A stretch of 64,000 nt of DNA from an uncultured Oscillospiraceae bacterium (GTDB taxonomy: Bacteria > Bacillota > Clostridia > Oscillospirales > Acutalibacteraceae), in NCBI GenBank assembly GCA_900541975.1, contig UQLR01000004.1, forward strand, positions 1 to 64,000, written 5' to 3'. A program made the position numbers and the translations under genes. The stretch's first letter is position 1; each line of letters starts with the position of its first letter. This document shows, one piece after another, positions 17,844-26,634 of this stretch. Below the pieces are notes generated by a model, which was not told the DNA's origin, did no database searches, and worked only from the letters and a program-made list of their open reading frames with translations.

Positions 17844-18401
17844 TTAACGGAACATATCTTCAAAAGCATCAACGCCCCTTTGTGTTTGCGCCGCTGCAAA
17901 CTCAGCAGCCTGCTGTTCGGTCATATCTGTGTTGTTGTTGATTGCTCCCAACAAAATAAACGCCAGATAATCGCCCCTGCGAACAACTCTGGAGGCACGG
18001 ATTTTTGCACTATTGGCCGGATATACAATTGCGTCTTCTATTTGCTTTTGCTGCGCCTTGTTTAATTGCGCTTCTACTTCCTGACCACATCCCTGCTTGG
18101 CTTTAATCACCAGCAGACAGTCCGGATGCGTGCTCGCACCTGAAATCTGCGCCTTGTATTTGTCTATTTGCGCAAAATTTAAAGCAAATTCTTCCTGCAG
18201 CGCCTGTGTGTCCATATCTGTATCGGGCAAGTAGTCGCCGCCGTATGCTTTTTGAATCTTATCGAATATCCTTTCTACGGCAAGCTCCGTTTGTTCGCCG
18301 CTGTAGGCGTTATCGCCTTCTGCGCCGCAACCTCCAAAAAATATACAAATAGTAATAACAAATACAAACAGTATATATAAGCTTCTTTGGGGATTTTTCA
18401 T
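17844..18401 (-). CDS. DUF4358 lipoprotein
   Basis: 185 aa with a signal peptide ending in lipobox FFGGC (Cys25). The rest matches the DUF4358 pattern common in Clostridia: DYLPDTDMDTQALQEEF, ASTHPDCLLVIKAKQG, VYPANSAKIRASRVVRRGDY and LAFILLG. The function of the family is unknown; it is probably anchored on the outer face of the membrane. ATG 18401 has GGGAGGG upstream. It is divergent from the zinc-binding lipoprotein gene, and the two promoters overlap. Confidence 0.82.
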   Translation of the reverse strand: MKNPQRSLYILFVFVITICIFFGGCGAEGDNAYSGEQTELAVERIFDKIQKAYGGDYLPDTDMDTQALQEEFALNFAQIDKYKAQISGASTHPDCLLVIKAKQGCGQEVEAQLNKAQQKQIEDAIVYPANSAKIRASRVVRRGDYLAFILLGAINNNTDMTEQQAAEFAAAQTQRGVDAFEDMFR

Positions 18402-18418
18402 GCTTTCCCTCCCATACC

Positions 18419-18448
18419 TTGTCTGTTTTTCTTTTCTGTGTTATTATA
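18419..18448. promoter_or_regulatory. Overlapping divergent promoters (DUF4358 / zinc-binding lipoprotein)
   Basis: Plus strand: TTGTCT (18419-18424), a 17-base spacer and TATTAT (18442-18447), pointing to the lipoprotein at 18532. Minus strand: TATAAT at 18443-18448 with a TTGCAT 19 bases upstream, pointing to the DUF4358 gene. The two -10 boxes occupy the same bases. Confidence 0.5.
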
Positions 18449-18531
18449 ACCTTCCAGGCTCTGTAAAATGCAACTTTCTCTGTTTTAAGCTGCACTTTGC
18501 AACAGCAATTTTTAGAAAGGACCCAACGCAT

Positions 18532-19494
18532 ATGTATAGAAAAAAAATTTTTTATATAGGAATTTGCTTTTTTTTAACGCTTGTGCTTTCAAGCTGCAGT
18601 TTACCGTCTGCAGATGAGGGTAGTCATACAGAAAACGAAAAAATCAGCATTGTTGCTACCATCTTTCCACAATACGACTTTGCGCGCAACGTTGCCGGCA
18701 GCCTTGCAAAGCTTACTCTGCTGCTTCCCCCCGGTGGAGAAAGTCACAGCTATGAACCTTCCCCGAAGGATATGATTCAAATACAGGAGAGCGACCTGTT
18801 CATTTATGTAGGCGGCGAATCTGATCAATGGATTGAAGATATTCTGCAAACGCTCGACACCAGCAAAATTACAACGCTTAAGCTGATGGATTGCGTAGAT
18901 ACCGTGTACGAAGAGGTTCCGAAAGGCTTGGACGCGCATGAGGAAAAACACGTCCATGGCAGTTATGCATATGATGAGCATGTGTGGACGTCCCCCAAAA
19001 ATGCACAAAAGATTACACAGGCCATCTGTGATACGCTTTGCACACTTGACCCGGAAAACACGCAAACCTATACGCAAAACTGCGCGTCATACCTTGCAAA
19101 GCTTCAAACACTGGACCAGAGCTTTGAACAGACCGTGGCAGCGGGAAAGCGCAATGTTATGGTTTTTGGCGACCGCTTTCCATTCCGATATTTTTCCGAC
19201 GCCTACGGGCTGGCGTATTTTGCTGCATTTCCAGGTTGTAGTTCCGAAACAGAGCCGAGCGCCGCAACGCTTGCTTTTTTAACGAAAAAAATTGAAGAAG
19301 AAAACATTCCGGTTGTTTTTTATATAGAGATGTCCAGTCAAAAGGTAGCAGACGCCCTGTGTGAAGACACGGGTGCCAAAAAGCTTTTATTCCATTCCTG
19401 CCACAACCTGACAAATGAGGAATTTGAGCGCGGAGAAAATTATCTTTCTTTGATGGAGGACAATTTGGAAAATCTGAAAACCGCCCTAAATTAA
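18532..19494 (+). CDS. Metal (zinc/manganese) ABC transporter substrate-binding lipoprotein
   Basis: 320-aa ZnuA/AdcA-like periplasmic-type binding protein. A signal peptide ends in LSSC (Cys22). Cluster A-1 family features are IVATIFPQYDFARNVAG and ESHSYEPSPKDM (metal His), a short His-containing loop (HEEKHVHG) and DEHVWTSPKNA (metal His). The usual third His position reads FGDRFPFRYF here, so metal coordination may differ. The frame is open upstream, but ATG 18532 with GAAAGGA precedes the signal peptide. No permease or ATPase gene is adjacent, so the transporter partner lies elsewhere. Confidence 0.87.
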   Translation: MYRKKIFYIGICFFLTLVLSSCSLPSADEGSHTENEKISIVATIFPQYDFARNVAGSLAKLTLLLPPGGESHSYEPSPKDMIQIQESDLFIYVGGESDQWIEDILQTLDTSKITTLKLMDCVDTVYEEVPKGLDAHEEKHVHGSYAYDEHVWTSPKNAQKITQAICDTLCTLDPENTQTYTQNCASYLAKLQTLDQSFEQTVAAGKRNVMVFGDRFPFRYFSDAYGLAYFAAFPGCSSETEPSAATLAFLTKKIEEENIPVVFYIEMSSQKVADALCEDTGAKKLLFHSCHNLTNEEFERGENYLSLMEDNLENLKTALN

Positions 19495-19508
19495 GCGTGC
19501 GAAGACAG

Positions 19509-19567
19509 AAGCGCAATAAACCGGCCGGCAGTGAAGTACATCACCTGCCGGCCGGTTTATTGCGCTT
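19509..19567. terminator. Very long terminator-like hairpin
   Basis: A stem of more than 20 bp (AAGCGCAATAAACCGGCCGG arm and its complement) encloses a short loop region, 15 bases after the lipoprotein stop. It is GC-rich and flanked by AAG/CTT. It lies between a plus-strand gene and a convergent minus-strand gene, so it probably terminates both. Confidence 0.75.
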
Positions 19568-19626
19568 ATTTTGCCAGAACTTCACTTTACAAATCTGTGT
19601 TTTCCGTAAAGCAGTCGGCAATATGG

Positions 19627-20043
19627 TTAAATCGTTTTACAGTCTACCTTTATATTTTCAGGAAGCTCACTTTCATCGGCAGAGATCAAAAGCGTAATTT
19701 TGGTTTCTGCGTTTTCCGCCAGCATGCTCAGCTTTTTTGTAAATTCATCGAGCGCTGCAAAATCCTTTCCGCAAATTTTAAAAGTGGAATCCACCAAAAT
19801 ATCTGTAACGTCATAATTGCCCGCACAAATACCGCTGATAAACCCATACAGCATGTCATACCCTACGATTGCATACTGGTCGGTATCAATCAGCCTTGCC
19901 TTGTGCGTTACGTCATACGTAAGCTTAGCGCCTTTTTCAATGACAACCACATTGCCAGAAGAAGTCGCAACCGCCTCGTTTGCCAGCGAAATCAGCTTTT
20001 TTGTTTTCCCAGACCCTTTTTTCCCCACAAGTAAAGATACCAT
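19627..20043 (-). CDS. Small P-loop NTPase-like protein, function unknown
   Basis: 138 aa. A Walker A motif GKKGSGKTKK occurs at residues 7-16, and a Walker-B-like strand ITLLISADE lies near the C terminus. The segment TDILVDSTFKICGKDF lies between. No other domain is recognisable. ATG 20043 has AGGAGGCG upstream. It precedes the convergent hairpin and follows pgi on the same strand, 52 bases apart. I cannot name a function. Confidence 0.65.
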   Translation of the reverse strand: MVSLLVGKKGSGKTKKLISLANEAVATSSGNVVVIEKGAKLTYDVTHKARLIDTDQYAIVGYDMLYGFISGICAGNYDVTDILVDSTFKICGKDFAALDEFTKKLSMLAENAETKITLLISADESELPENIKVDCKTI

Positions 20044-20095
20044 TTGAAACGCCTCCTAGTATATTTTTCCGCTGCTGCGGTTAAATCCTTTACAA

Positions 20096-21430
20096 TTACA
20101 GTCTTGCCTCTAAAGCGGCCTTTTCTTCTTCATAGCCCGGCTTTCCAAGCAACGCAAACATATTTTTCTTATAGCTTTCTACTCCCGGCTGGTCAAAAGG
20201 ATTGACCCCCAGCAGATAGCCGCTGATTGCGCAGGCCTTTTCAAAGAAATAAATGAGATATCCAAGCTCGCGCTCGTTCATTTCTTCCACATGCAATACG
20301 ATATTGGGAACGCCGCCGTCGCTGTGTGCCAAAACAGTTCCCTCAAACGCCTTACGGTTTACAAAATCCATGGATTTTCCTGCAAGGAAATTTAAGCCGT
20401 CGACATTTTCCTCGTCTGCTTTCAGGAGAATTTCTTTTTTAGGCCTGTTAAATAAAACAACGGTTTCGAATAAATCTCTTCTTCCATCCTGAATATACTG
20501 TCCCATAGAATGCAGATCGGTCGAAAAAACGACGGAAGCGGGGAAAAGTCCTTTTTTATCCTTTCCTTCGCTTTCACCAAATAGTTGCTTATACCATTCT
20601 GCCATCATGGTAAACGCAGGTTCATAGCTTACAAGAATTTCTGTACTTTTGCCCTTTCTGTAAAGAATATTGCGCAATGCGGCATACTTGTAACAATCGT
20701 TTAATGCAAGATCCTCCTGCATAAGCGCGCCCTGCGCTTTTCTGGCGCCTTCCATCAGCGCGTCCAGATCAGCGCCCGCCACAGCTATAGGAAGCAAGCC
20801 CACCGCCGTCAGTACAGAATAACGTCCGCCTACGTTGTCTGGCACGACAAAGGTTTCATAACCCTCTTTGTCGGCAAGCTGCTTTAACGTACCCTTTGCC
20901 CTGTCGGTTGTACAGAAGATCCTTTCTCTTGCACCGTCTTGTCCATACTTCTTTATAAGCAGTTCACGGAACACACGAAATGCAATTGCAGGCTCCGTTG
21001 TTGTTCCAGACTTGGAAATCATATTAATAGACACATCTTTGCCCTCGCACAGCTCCAAAAGCTCTGCCAGCGCAGTGGAACTGATTGAATTCCCCGCATA
21101 ATAAATTGCAGGCGTGTTCTTTGCCATCGCATTATAGTTGGGCGACTTTAAAAACTCTATTGCCGCTCTGGCGCCCAAGTAAGAGCCGCCTATGCCAATT
21201 ACCACAAAAATATCGGTATTCTTTTTAATTTTCTCCGCCGCGGCCCTGATGCGCGCAAACTCTTCCTTATCATAGTCCGTCGGAAGTGTAAGCCAGCCAA
21301 TAAAGTCGTTGCCCAAACCTGTTGCGTTATGCAGCGCCTGGTGCGCCGCGCGCACCTGCGAAGCAATTGCGTCATACTCACAGGCCGATACAAAACCGGA
21401 CAGGTATTTGTCGCTCAATTTTGTCGCCAT
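20096..21430 (-). CDS. pgi: Glucose-6-phosphate isomerase
   Basis: 444-aa glycolytic enzyme of the bacterial short type. Visible are the sugar-phosphate-binding strand [20 protein letters not shown], the block [17 protein letters not shown], and the active-site region [19 protein letters not shown]. The C-terminal [20 protein letters not shown] carries the catalytic Lys. ATG 21430 has AAGGAGGA upstream. It appears to be a monocistronic unit or to share a transcript with the small P-loop gene. Confidence 0.97.
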   Translation of the reverse strand: MATKLSDKYLSGFVSACEYDAIASQVRAAHQALHNATGLGNDFIGWLTLPTDYDKEEFARIRAAAEKIKKNTDIFVVIGIGGSYLGARAAIEFLKSPNYNAMAKNTPAIYYAGNSISSTALAELLELCEGKDVSINMISKSGTTTEPAIAFRVFRELLIKKYGQDGARERIFCTTDRAKGTLKQLADKEGYETFVVPDNVGGRYSVLTAVGLLPIAVAGADLDALMEGARKAQGALMQEDLALNDCYKYAALRNILYRKGKSTEILVSYEPAFTMMAEWYKQLFGESEGKDKKGLFPASVVFSTDLHSMGQYIQDGRRDLFETVVLFNRPKKEILLKADEENVDGLNFLAGKSMDFVNRKAFEGTVLAHSDGGVPNIVLHVEEMNERELGYLIYFFEKACAISGYLLGVNPFDQPGVESYKKNMFALLGKPGYEEEKAALEARL

Positions 21431-21565
21431 ATTTCAATTTCCTCCTTGCTACTACAGACCGGGAACATGCATGGCCTGTATACTATGAAAATATTTTACA
21501 ATATTTCCTGTCCTTTTGCAAGGCAGGTTTGTTCTTTTCTGTTAAAAATTTACGGAAACCGCCCG

Positions 21566-22717
21566 TTACAGCAAGAAAAAGCTTTTTAACAGCAGGGCAA
21601 GAACTGCAGAAAAAGACACGGCTTCTACTTTGTCCTGTGCCGTAATGTCATAAGCAGCCAATTGCTCCCCATCCTGCATATAAGTAATTTTACCGATTTT
21701 CTGTCCCTTTTCCACAGGCGCCTGTATCTCCTGTACATATTCTATTTTACTTTCCAGCGATTGTTCGCTGCCTTTTTTTATCAAGAAGCTTCCGCTTAAA
21801 TCAACCGCCGCCGCCACCTGCTTTTGCATACCGTCTTTAACTGTAACCGCCTGCAGTTCCTCGGTAAGCGAGGGCGTTACCGTAGTAAAGTTTGCAAAGC
21901 CATAATCCAAAAGCGTTGCTGCGTCTTTAAAACGGTCCGTACCCGTTTCCGCCCCCAGTACCACGGCGATTAGCGACAGCTTATCTCTGGTCGCTGTGGC
22001 CGATATACAGCTGCCCGCCTGCCCGGTAGTACCTGTTTTCAATCCAGTAATGCCACTATAAGTCTTTAAAAGCTTGTTTGTATTGACAATCTGTGTTGCG
22101 CCGTCGCGCAGATAATCCATCCAGATGGACGTATACCCGAAAATCTCTTCATGCCGGATCAGCTGCCGCGACATCAAGGCTACGTCGTATGCAGAAGTAA
22201 CATGCCCGTCTTCGTCCAGGCCGTTGCAGTTTTTAAACGTTGTTTCGTTCATTCCAAGCTCTTTTGCACGCTTGTTCATTTCTTCCACAAACGCGTCTTC
22301 CGTTCCACTGACATGCTCTGCCAAAGCTACGGCTGCATCGTTTGCACTGGCTACGGCCGTGGCTTTGATCATTTCGTCTACCGTCATCGTTTCGCCTTCC
22401 TCCAGCCAAATGTCTGAACCGCCCATAGAAGCAGCATGCGCGCTGGCCGTAACAACATCTGTCATGGCAATCTTCCCCGCGTCTATGGCTTCAAATACAA
22501 GCAGCAGCGTCATAACTTTTGTAATGGAAGCACAGGCGCGTACTTCATGGCAATTTTTGTCAAAAAGAACCTTTCCCGTTTGCGGTTCCATTAAAACCGC
22601 AGACGGAGCCGTAATCTCGTCCGCCGCCAGCGCCTGCGTATGGACAGATAAACAAAATACGAGCGAAAAAGAAACGACCCCGCACAGAAGCTTTTTGCAA
22701 ATTTTCATTTTTTTCAT
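21566..22717 (-). CDS. D-alanyl-D-alanine carboxypeptidase (DacF/DacB-like PBP)
   Basis: 383-aa low-molecular-weight penicillin-binding protein. A signal peptide spans about residues 1-31. Catalytic motifs are S64-ITK, S124-AN and K227-TGT. A PBP5-like C-terminal domain follows, ending in a hydrophobic anchor (VSFSAVLALLLKSFFLL). An in-frame ATG lies 18 bases upstream, but ATG 22717 follows GGGAGGT at better spacing. It removes the terminal D-Ala of stem peptides. The promoter upstream resembles SigE, so a role in spore cortex is possible, though DacF-like paralogues also act in growth. Confidence 0.9.
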   Translation of the reverse strand: MKKMKICKKLLCGVVSFSLVFCLSVHTQALAADEITAPSAVLMEPQTGKVLFDKNCHEVRACASITKVMTLLLVFEAIDAGKIAMTDVVTASAHAASMGGSDIWLEEGETMTVDEMIKATAVASANDAAVALAEHVSGTEDAFVEEMNKRAKELGMNETTFKNCNGLDEDGHVTSAYDVALMSRQLIRHEEIFGYTSIWMDYLRDGATQIVNTNKLLKTYSGITGLKTGTTGQAGSCISATATRDKLSLIAVVLGAETGTDRFKDAATLLDYGFANFTTVTPSLTEELQAVTVKDGMQKQVAAAVDLSGSFLIKKGSEQSLESKIEYVQEIQAPVEKGQKIGKITYMQDGEQLAAYDITAQDKVEAVSFSAVLALLLKSFFLL

Positions 22718-22743
22718 GGATTGCACCTCCCACATGATAGTAA

Positions 22744-22772
22744 TGTGTATGTCCGGTGCAAACCGTATATGC
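22744..22772 (-). promoter_or_regulatory. SigE-like promoter of the carboxypeptidase gene
   Basis: Minus strand GCATATA (22766-22772), a 14-base spacer and CATACACA (22744-22751). Each box differs from the SigE consensus by one base. It is about 27 bases upstream of the start codon. Confidence 0.5.
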
Positions 22773-22982
22773 GCTGCTCCAAAAGGAAAAACAGGGTGTA
22801 CTTTTTGTTACAGTCCACTAAGGCAGTTTTTCAAAGCTGCCAAATACGGCATTGGCAAAAGCAGCGCAGAGACTGCGACTTAAGAGGTCAGAGCTTATGC
22901 GTTGTTGTATATCATACCAAGAAAATTGCAGTTTTCCACTTCTCTCCATATATTAATAAAGGTATTCCGATGGCAAATCACC

Positions 22983-23099
22983 CTACGCCTTATCATAGAT
23001 CTGTGCGTATGTAAGGATACGACCTTTGTTTGCTGCCGGTAAACAAAGCATCTCGTATTCCTTTGTAATTAATTCGACCTCATGACCGGTGCTGACAAC
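22983..23099 (-). pseudogene. Remnant of an OmpR-family response regulator (DNA-binding end)
   Basis: A 38-residue minus-strand stretch ending at 22983 reads GHEVELITKEYEMLCLPAAN then KGRILTYAQIYDKA. This is the winged-helix domain of OmpR-type regulators. It ends at TAG where a Trp (TGG) is expected, and the next codons (GDLPSEYL) continue for a short way before another stop. The receiver domain is absent; the ABC permease gene lies directly upstream. It is a decayed, truncated gene next to a GntR/ABC module. Confidence 0.7.
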
Positions 23100-23167
23100 C
23101 TTACAAATGATGATCCGACCGATATTCCCGCATCCTTCAAATGGAATTGTTTTACTTCGGCCATTTA

Positions 23168-23887
23168 TTATTTTAACTCTGTGCGGCAAATGATTGCATA
23201 TGAGCCAATTTCTAAAACTGTCCCAATTACAAGCAGTGTTATAATGGAAAAAATAAAATTTGTTGTTCCATCGCACATAAATCCCATTGCTTTGATCATG
23301 AACTCTGCGACACTGTGTACAATTTCCTCCGAAAGAACAAATCTAAATAATGCAATGACAAGAAGGATCATGCCGCTAAGCCCAATACCTATAAAAAGAA
23401 AGACCCTTTTCCCGACCTTATTGATCACCAGCACGGCCAAGTAAAATAAACTGCAAAACATTAAATATAAAACCGTAAGCCATAACCAATTTGCAAAAAG
23501 ATTGCCGTACCCGTAAAGGCTACCAAAAAGTGTAAAGTAATTATGATAAAAATAATGAATGGTATTACCAATTATAGTATCAATAAGCGCCATTGTTCCG
23601 GTTATAAACACAAACATACAAATGGTAGAAAAAAAGATATATTTACGAGTATATCCATTTTGAATCAGAGCTTTGAAATCTTCTTTGTAGCCCAATACTC
23701 CCATAACACTTACAAAAACAACCGTGCTGACTTCTAAAACATTTGAACCGGTTTCATTCCCGCCCGTGCAAATTGCAACAATCGCAAAGATAAGTGCAAC
23801 AATTACATACTGAATCAGATAAAAAATCCCTATTGCCTTTATTTTAGTCGAACACTCATATAAAACAGCGGATTTCAATTTATTCAT
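23168..23887 (-). CDS. ABC transporter permease protein
   Basis: 239-aa polytopic membrane protein with about six hydrophobic segments and no recognisable substrate motif. It overlaps the ATPase gene by 8 bases, and start ATG 23887 follows AAGGGTGG within that gene. An earlier in-frame GTG (23899) has worse spacing. It forms the membrane half of a GntR-controlled ABC-2-like exporter module of the YtrABC type. Confidence 0.75.
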   Translation of the reverse strand: MNKLKSAVLYECSTKIKAIGIFYLIQYVIVALIFAIVAICTGGNETGSNVLEVSTVVFVSVMGVLGYKEDFKALIQNGYTRKYIFFSTICMFVFITGTMALIDTIIGNTIHYFYHNYFTLFGSLYGYGNLFANWLWLTVLYLMFCSLFYLAVLVINKVGKRVFLFIGIGLSGMILLVIALFRFVLSEEIVHSVAEFMIKAMGFMCDGTTNFIFSIITLLVIGTVLEIGSYAIICRTELK

Positions 23888-24749
23888 TTTCGTTGCCACC
23901 CTTCTGTGTTATCTTGACAAACAGCTTTTGTAAATTCATTGCAGAAATTTGCAGATTACTTCCTTGAGGCAAAGCGGTTTTTTCACCTAATACATAAGCA
24001 ATCTTCAGACTGCCCAGCTCGTCATAACCAATCACATTTCTGCCTTCGCAATAGGTATCCACCTCTTGTGCCAAGCCGGAAACGCTATATCCTGTCTCCA
24101 GCAGTTCTTCAACGCTTTTTTGAAGAAGAATTTTTCCTTTATCTATTAAAACGACTTCCTCAATGATATTGGAAACTTCTTCAATTAAGTGTGTCGCAAT
24201 AATAAGTGTTCGTTCATTGTTTTCAAACTCCTTCAAAAGCAGGCTGTAAAACAATTCTCTGTGGTTTGCGTCAAGCCCCAATACCGGCTCGTCAAAAACC
24301 ACATAGGGAACATTTAGTGATAACGCAATGATCAGCTTAAAAATAGATTGATACCCCTTCGACAGCGCTTTAAATCTTTTATTGATATCAAGACTGAATT
24401 TTCGGGAAAGGGCTACCGCTTTATTCATATCAAAATTGTCATAAAATCGATTCGTCCATTTAAAATGTTCCTTAGCCTTCAAATCTCTGTCATATAAATC
24501 AGCTTCACTCATACAAAAAATTTTTTCGTGAACGCCCATATTTTCCTTAGCCGGAATACCGTCAATCAGTATTTCGCCTTGATCTGCGAAAATACGGTTT
24601 GCAATAATATTGATAAGGGTTGATTTTCCTGCGCCGTTTCTGCCTAAAAATCCGTAAACCTTTCCAAATTCAAAGGAAAAGGAAACATCGTCAAGCGCTG
24701 TAACATCTTTATATTTTTTTGTTATATTCTTAATTTGAATGGCGTTCAT
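23880..24749 (-). CDS. ABC transporter ATP-binding protein (YtrB-like)
   Basis: 289-aa single ATPase. Walker A is GRNGAGKST, the signature is degenerate (ALSKGYQSIFKLI), Walker B VPYVVFDEPVLGLD, and the H-loop IIATHLIEE. The degenerate signature is typical of YtrB/BcrA-type exporters under GntR control. ATG 24749 is preferred over ATG 24755, because AAAGGGG is too close to the latter. It overlaps the end of the GntR gene by 20 bases. Confidence 0.9.
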   Translation of the reverse strand: MNAIQIKNITKKYKDVTALDDVSFSFEFGKVYGFLGRNGAGKSTLINIIANRIFADQGEILIDGIPAKENMGVHEKIFCMSEADLYDRDLKAKEHFKWTNRFYDNFDMNKAVALSRKFSLDINKRFKALSKGYQSIFKLIIALSLNVPYVVFDEPVLGLDANHRELFYSLLLKEFENNERTLIIATHLIEEVSNIIEEVVLIDKGKILLQKSVEELLETGYSVSGLAQEVDTYCEGRNVIGYDELGSLKIAYVLGEKTALPQGSNLQISAMNLQKLFVKITQKGGNENE

Positions 24750-25113
24750 TGTCATAACCCCTTTCTATCAGAGAAATTATATCCTGTTTAGACATTTGCA
24801 ATTTCATCGCTTCACTTATCAAAGTTGCGACATACTGTTCATAAAATCGGCTTTGTCTTTTTTGCCGTATTGTTTCAACAGCCCCTTCTTTTACAAACAT
24901 TCCAAGCCCTCTTTTCTTATAAATGATTTCTTCATCCACCAGCATATTCATGCCTTTTAAAACGGTATGAGGATTGATATTTAACAGAGCAGATATTTCA
25001 TTTGTCGATGGGATTTTTGTTTCTTCAGGAAACACCCCCGTAAAAATCGAATCCTCAAGCTGTTCTGCAATCTGAATGAATATTGGCTTTTCTATGTTTG
25101 GGTTCACATTCAA
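24730..25113 (-). CDS. GntR family regulator (YtrA subfamily)
   Basis: 127 aa. The N-terminal winged helix has the GntR pattern PIFIQIAEQLEDSIFTGVFP, then IPSTNEISALLNINPHTVLKG. The short C-terminal part is helical, as in YtrA-type regulators without a ligand domain. The start is TTG 25113 behind GGGAGG. It is first in an operon with the ATPase and permease and probably represses it; such modules often respond to cell-envelope stress or antibiotics. Confidence 0.9.
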   Translation of the reverse strand: MNVNPNIEKPIFIQIAEQLEDSIFTGVFPEETKIPSTNEISALLNINPHTVLKGMNMLVDEEIIYKKRGLGMFVKEGAVETIRQKRQSRFYEQYVATLISEAMKLQMSKQDIISLIERGYDNERHSN

Positions 25114-25145
25114 TCACAGCACCTCCCGCGCTTGTTTATTAGTTT

Positions 25146-25163
25146 GTTAGTCATGTAACTAAC
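25146..25163. promoter_or_regulatory. Inverted repeat, candidate GntR operator
   Basis: GTTAGT and ACTAAC arms, perfect 6-bp inverted repeat with a 6-base spacer, between the predicted start site and the gntR start. Position and symmetry suggest autoregulation. Confidence 0.55.
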
Positions 25164-25177
25164 TATATTACGAACAA

Positions 25178-25206
25178 AGTATAGCCAATACTCCCGGGTT
25201 TGTCAA
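25178..25206 (-). promoter_or_regulatory. sigma-A promoter of the gntR-ABC operon
   Basis: Minus-strand TTGACA (25201-25206), a 17-base spacer and TATACT (25178-25183). It is close to consensus. Confidence 0.85.
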
Positions 25207-25351
25207 TATCTTTTTACAAAAATTTTTTGTATATAGCAAGCTGCCTGTACTTCCGCTTGCGTTGATTGGCATTCCAACAAAAGATAAACGCAAAGCGCTT
25301 ATAAAAAAATTAAAGAAAATCCGCAGGAATACAGGCTTTCATCCTGCAAAA

Positions 25352-25391
25352 GAAAGTGGTGCAGCCCCTTTATCGGGGTTGCACCACTTTT
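25352..25391 (-). terminator. Terminator downstream of ispF
   Basis: A stem of about 17 bp (AAAAGTGGTGCAACCCC with GGGGCTGCACCACTTTC on the minus strand) and a short loop are followed by TTTTG. It is the only strong terminator seen downstream of the long run that starts at the 44-codon peptide gene. Confidence 0.85.
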
Positions 25392-25440
25392 CTGCCAAAA
25401 GCATCCTTGCTGGGCCATGTTTGCCGCCTTCTTTATCTGT

Positions 25441-25917
25441 TTATATGATCTTTTGAAGCAAGCAAACCGCATGTGCGGCAATGCCCTCTCCGTTTCCGGT
25501 AAAACCCAACTGCTCTTCCGTTGTCGCCTTTACGCTGACATCCTCGCACGCAACACTACAGGCAGACGCAAGATTTTTGCGCATCTGTTCTATAAATGGC
25601 TTTAACTTCGGCGCCTGTGCGACAATCGTGCTGTCAATATTGCCAATTCTGTAGCCGTTTTCAGAAAGAAGCTGCGCTACGCACCGCAGGAGCGCCAGGC
25701 TGTCTGCGCCGCTGTACAGAGGATTCGTATCGGGAAAAAGAGCGCCAATATCTCCCAGCGCCGCCGCACCGAGCAGGCTGTCCATAACGGCGTGCGTCAA
25801 TACGTCTGCATCGGAATGCCCCAAGAGCCCCTGTTCATACGGTATGAAAACGCCCCCAAGAACCAGCTTTCTCCCGTTTACCAGCCTGTGTACGTCATAC
25901 CCGTGCCCGATCCGCAT
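25441..25917 (-). CDS. ispF: 2-C-methyl-D-erythritol 2,4-cyclodiphosphate synthase
   Basis: 158-aa MEP-pathway enzyme forming the cyclic diphosphate from CDP-ME 2-phosphate. Metal ligands lie in GHGYDVHRL and [19 protein letters not shown]. The family blocks [11 protein letters not shown] and [20 protein letters not shown] are present. It overlaps the end of ispD by 23 bases, the usual ispD-ispF order. Confidence 0.97.
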   Translation of the reverse strand: MRIGHGYDVHRLVNGRKLVLGGVFIPYEQGLLGHSDADVLTHAVMDSLLGAAALGDIGALFPDTNPLYSGADSLALLRCVAQLLSENGYRIGNIDSTIVAQAPKLKPFIEQMRKNLASACSVACEDVSVKATTEEQLGFTGNGEGIAAHAVCLLQKII

Positions 25918-26623
25918 GTTTTTCCCCTTCTTTCTCTTTATTTCTTTTGAAAAGCAAACTTTCCGCTATTGCTATATCTTCCGGCGTTGTCAGCTTTAAA
26001 TTTTCATATGTACCCGGCGTTACAAATACGCGTGCTCCAAGCGCTTCCACCAGCTTACAATCATCCGTATAATCCCGCCCGCTTTTTTGTGCAGTCAAAA
26101 GAGCCTGCATATATAGCTCTTTTGCAAAAACCTGCGGCGTCTGGATTGCAACCAGACTGTTGCGGTCCGGCGTTTCCTGTATAAAAGCACCGGCTACAAC
26201 CTTAATTGTATCTTTTACCGGCACGCCGGGCGCGCTCGCCCCGTATCTGTATGCGTTTTCCACCGTTTGATCAATCAGCTCCGGTGTAATCAGGGGCCGG
26301 GCTCCGTCGTGTATTGCAACATGTGTTATAGCTTTGTCGAGCTGTTCAACGCCATTTTGCACCGACTGCTGTCTGGTTGCGCCGCCGCTGATTAAGGCGC
26401 ATATTTTGTCCAAGCAATACTTTTCCCGCAGGCTGTCAAGGCGCCGCATATCTGCAGCGCGGCAGACAACATACACCCGGCTTACAGACTGCGCGTTTTC
26501 AAACGCTATAAGCGTATGGACGACCGCCTCCTTCCCGGCAAGCGGTACAAACAGTTTTGGTATGCCGCCCATCCGCGCAGAAGCGCCTGCCGCAACAATC
26601 ACCGCCGCCGTTTGGTTTTGCAT
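25895..26623 (-). CDS. ispD: 2-C-methyl-D-erythritol 4-phosphate cytidylyltransferase
   Basis: 242-aa MEP-pathway enzyme. The CTP-binding N terminus [17 protein letters not shown], the motif [10 protein letters not shown] and the segment VPVKDTIKV are visible. It starts 11 bases after the beta-lactamase-like gene behind AGGGGGTG and runs into ispF. Because no terminator separates it from the upstream genes, it may receive read-through from the peptide locus. Confidence 0.96.
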   Translation of the reverse strand: MQNQTAAVIVAAGASARMGGIPKLFVPLAGKEAVVHTLIAFENAQSVSRVYVVCRAADMRRLDSLREKYCLDKICALISGGATRQQSVQNGVEQLDKAITHVAIHDGARPLITPELIDQTVENAYRYGASAPGVPVKDTIKVVAGAFIQETPDRNSLVAIQTPQVFAKELYMQALLTAQKSGRDYTDDCKLVEALGARVFVTPGTYENLKLTTPEDIAIAESLLFKRNKEKEGEKHADRARV

Positions 26624-26634
26624 TTCTTCACCCC

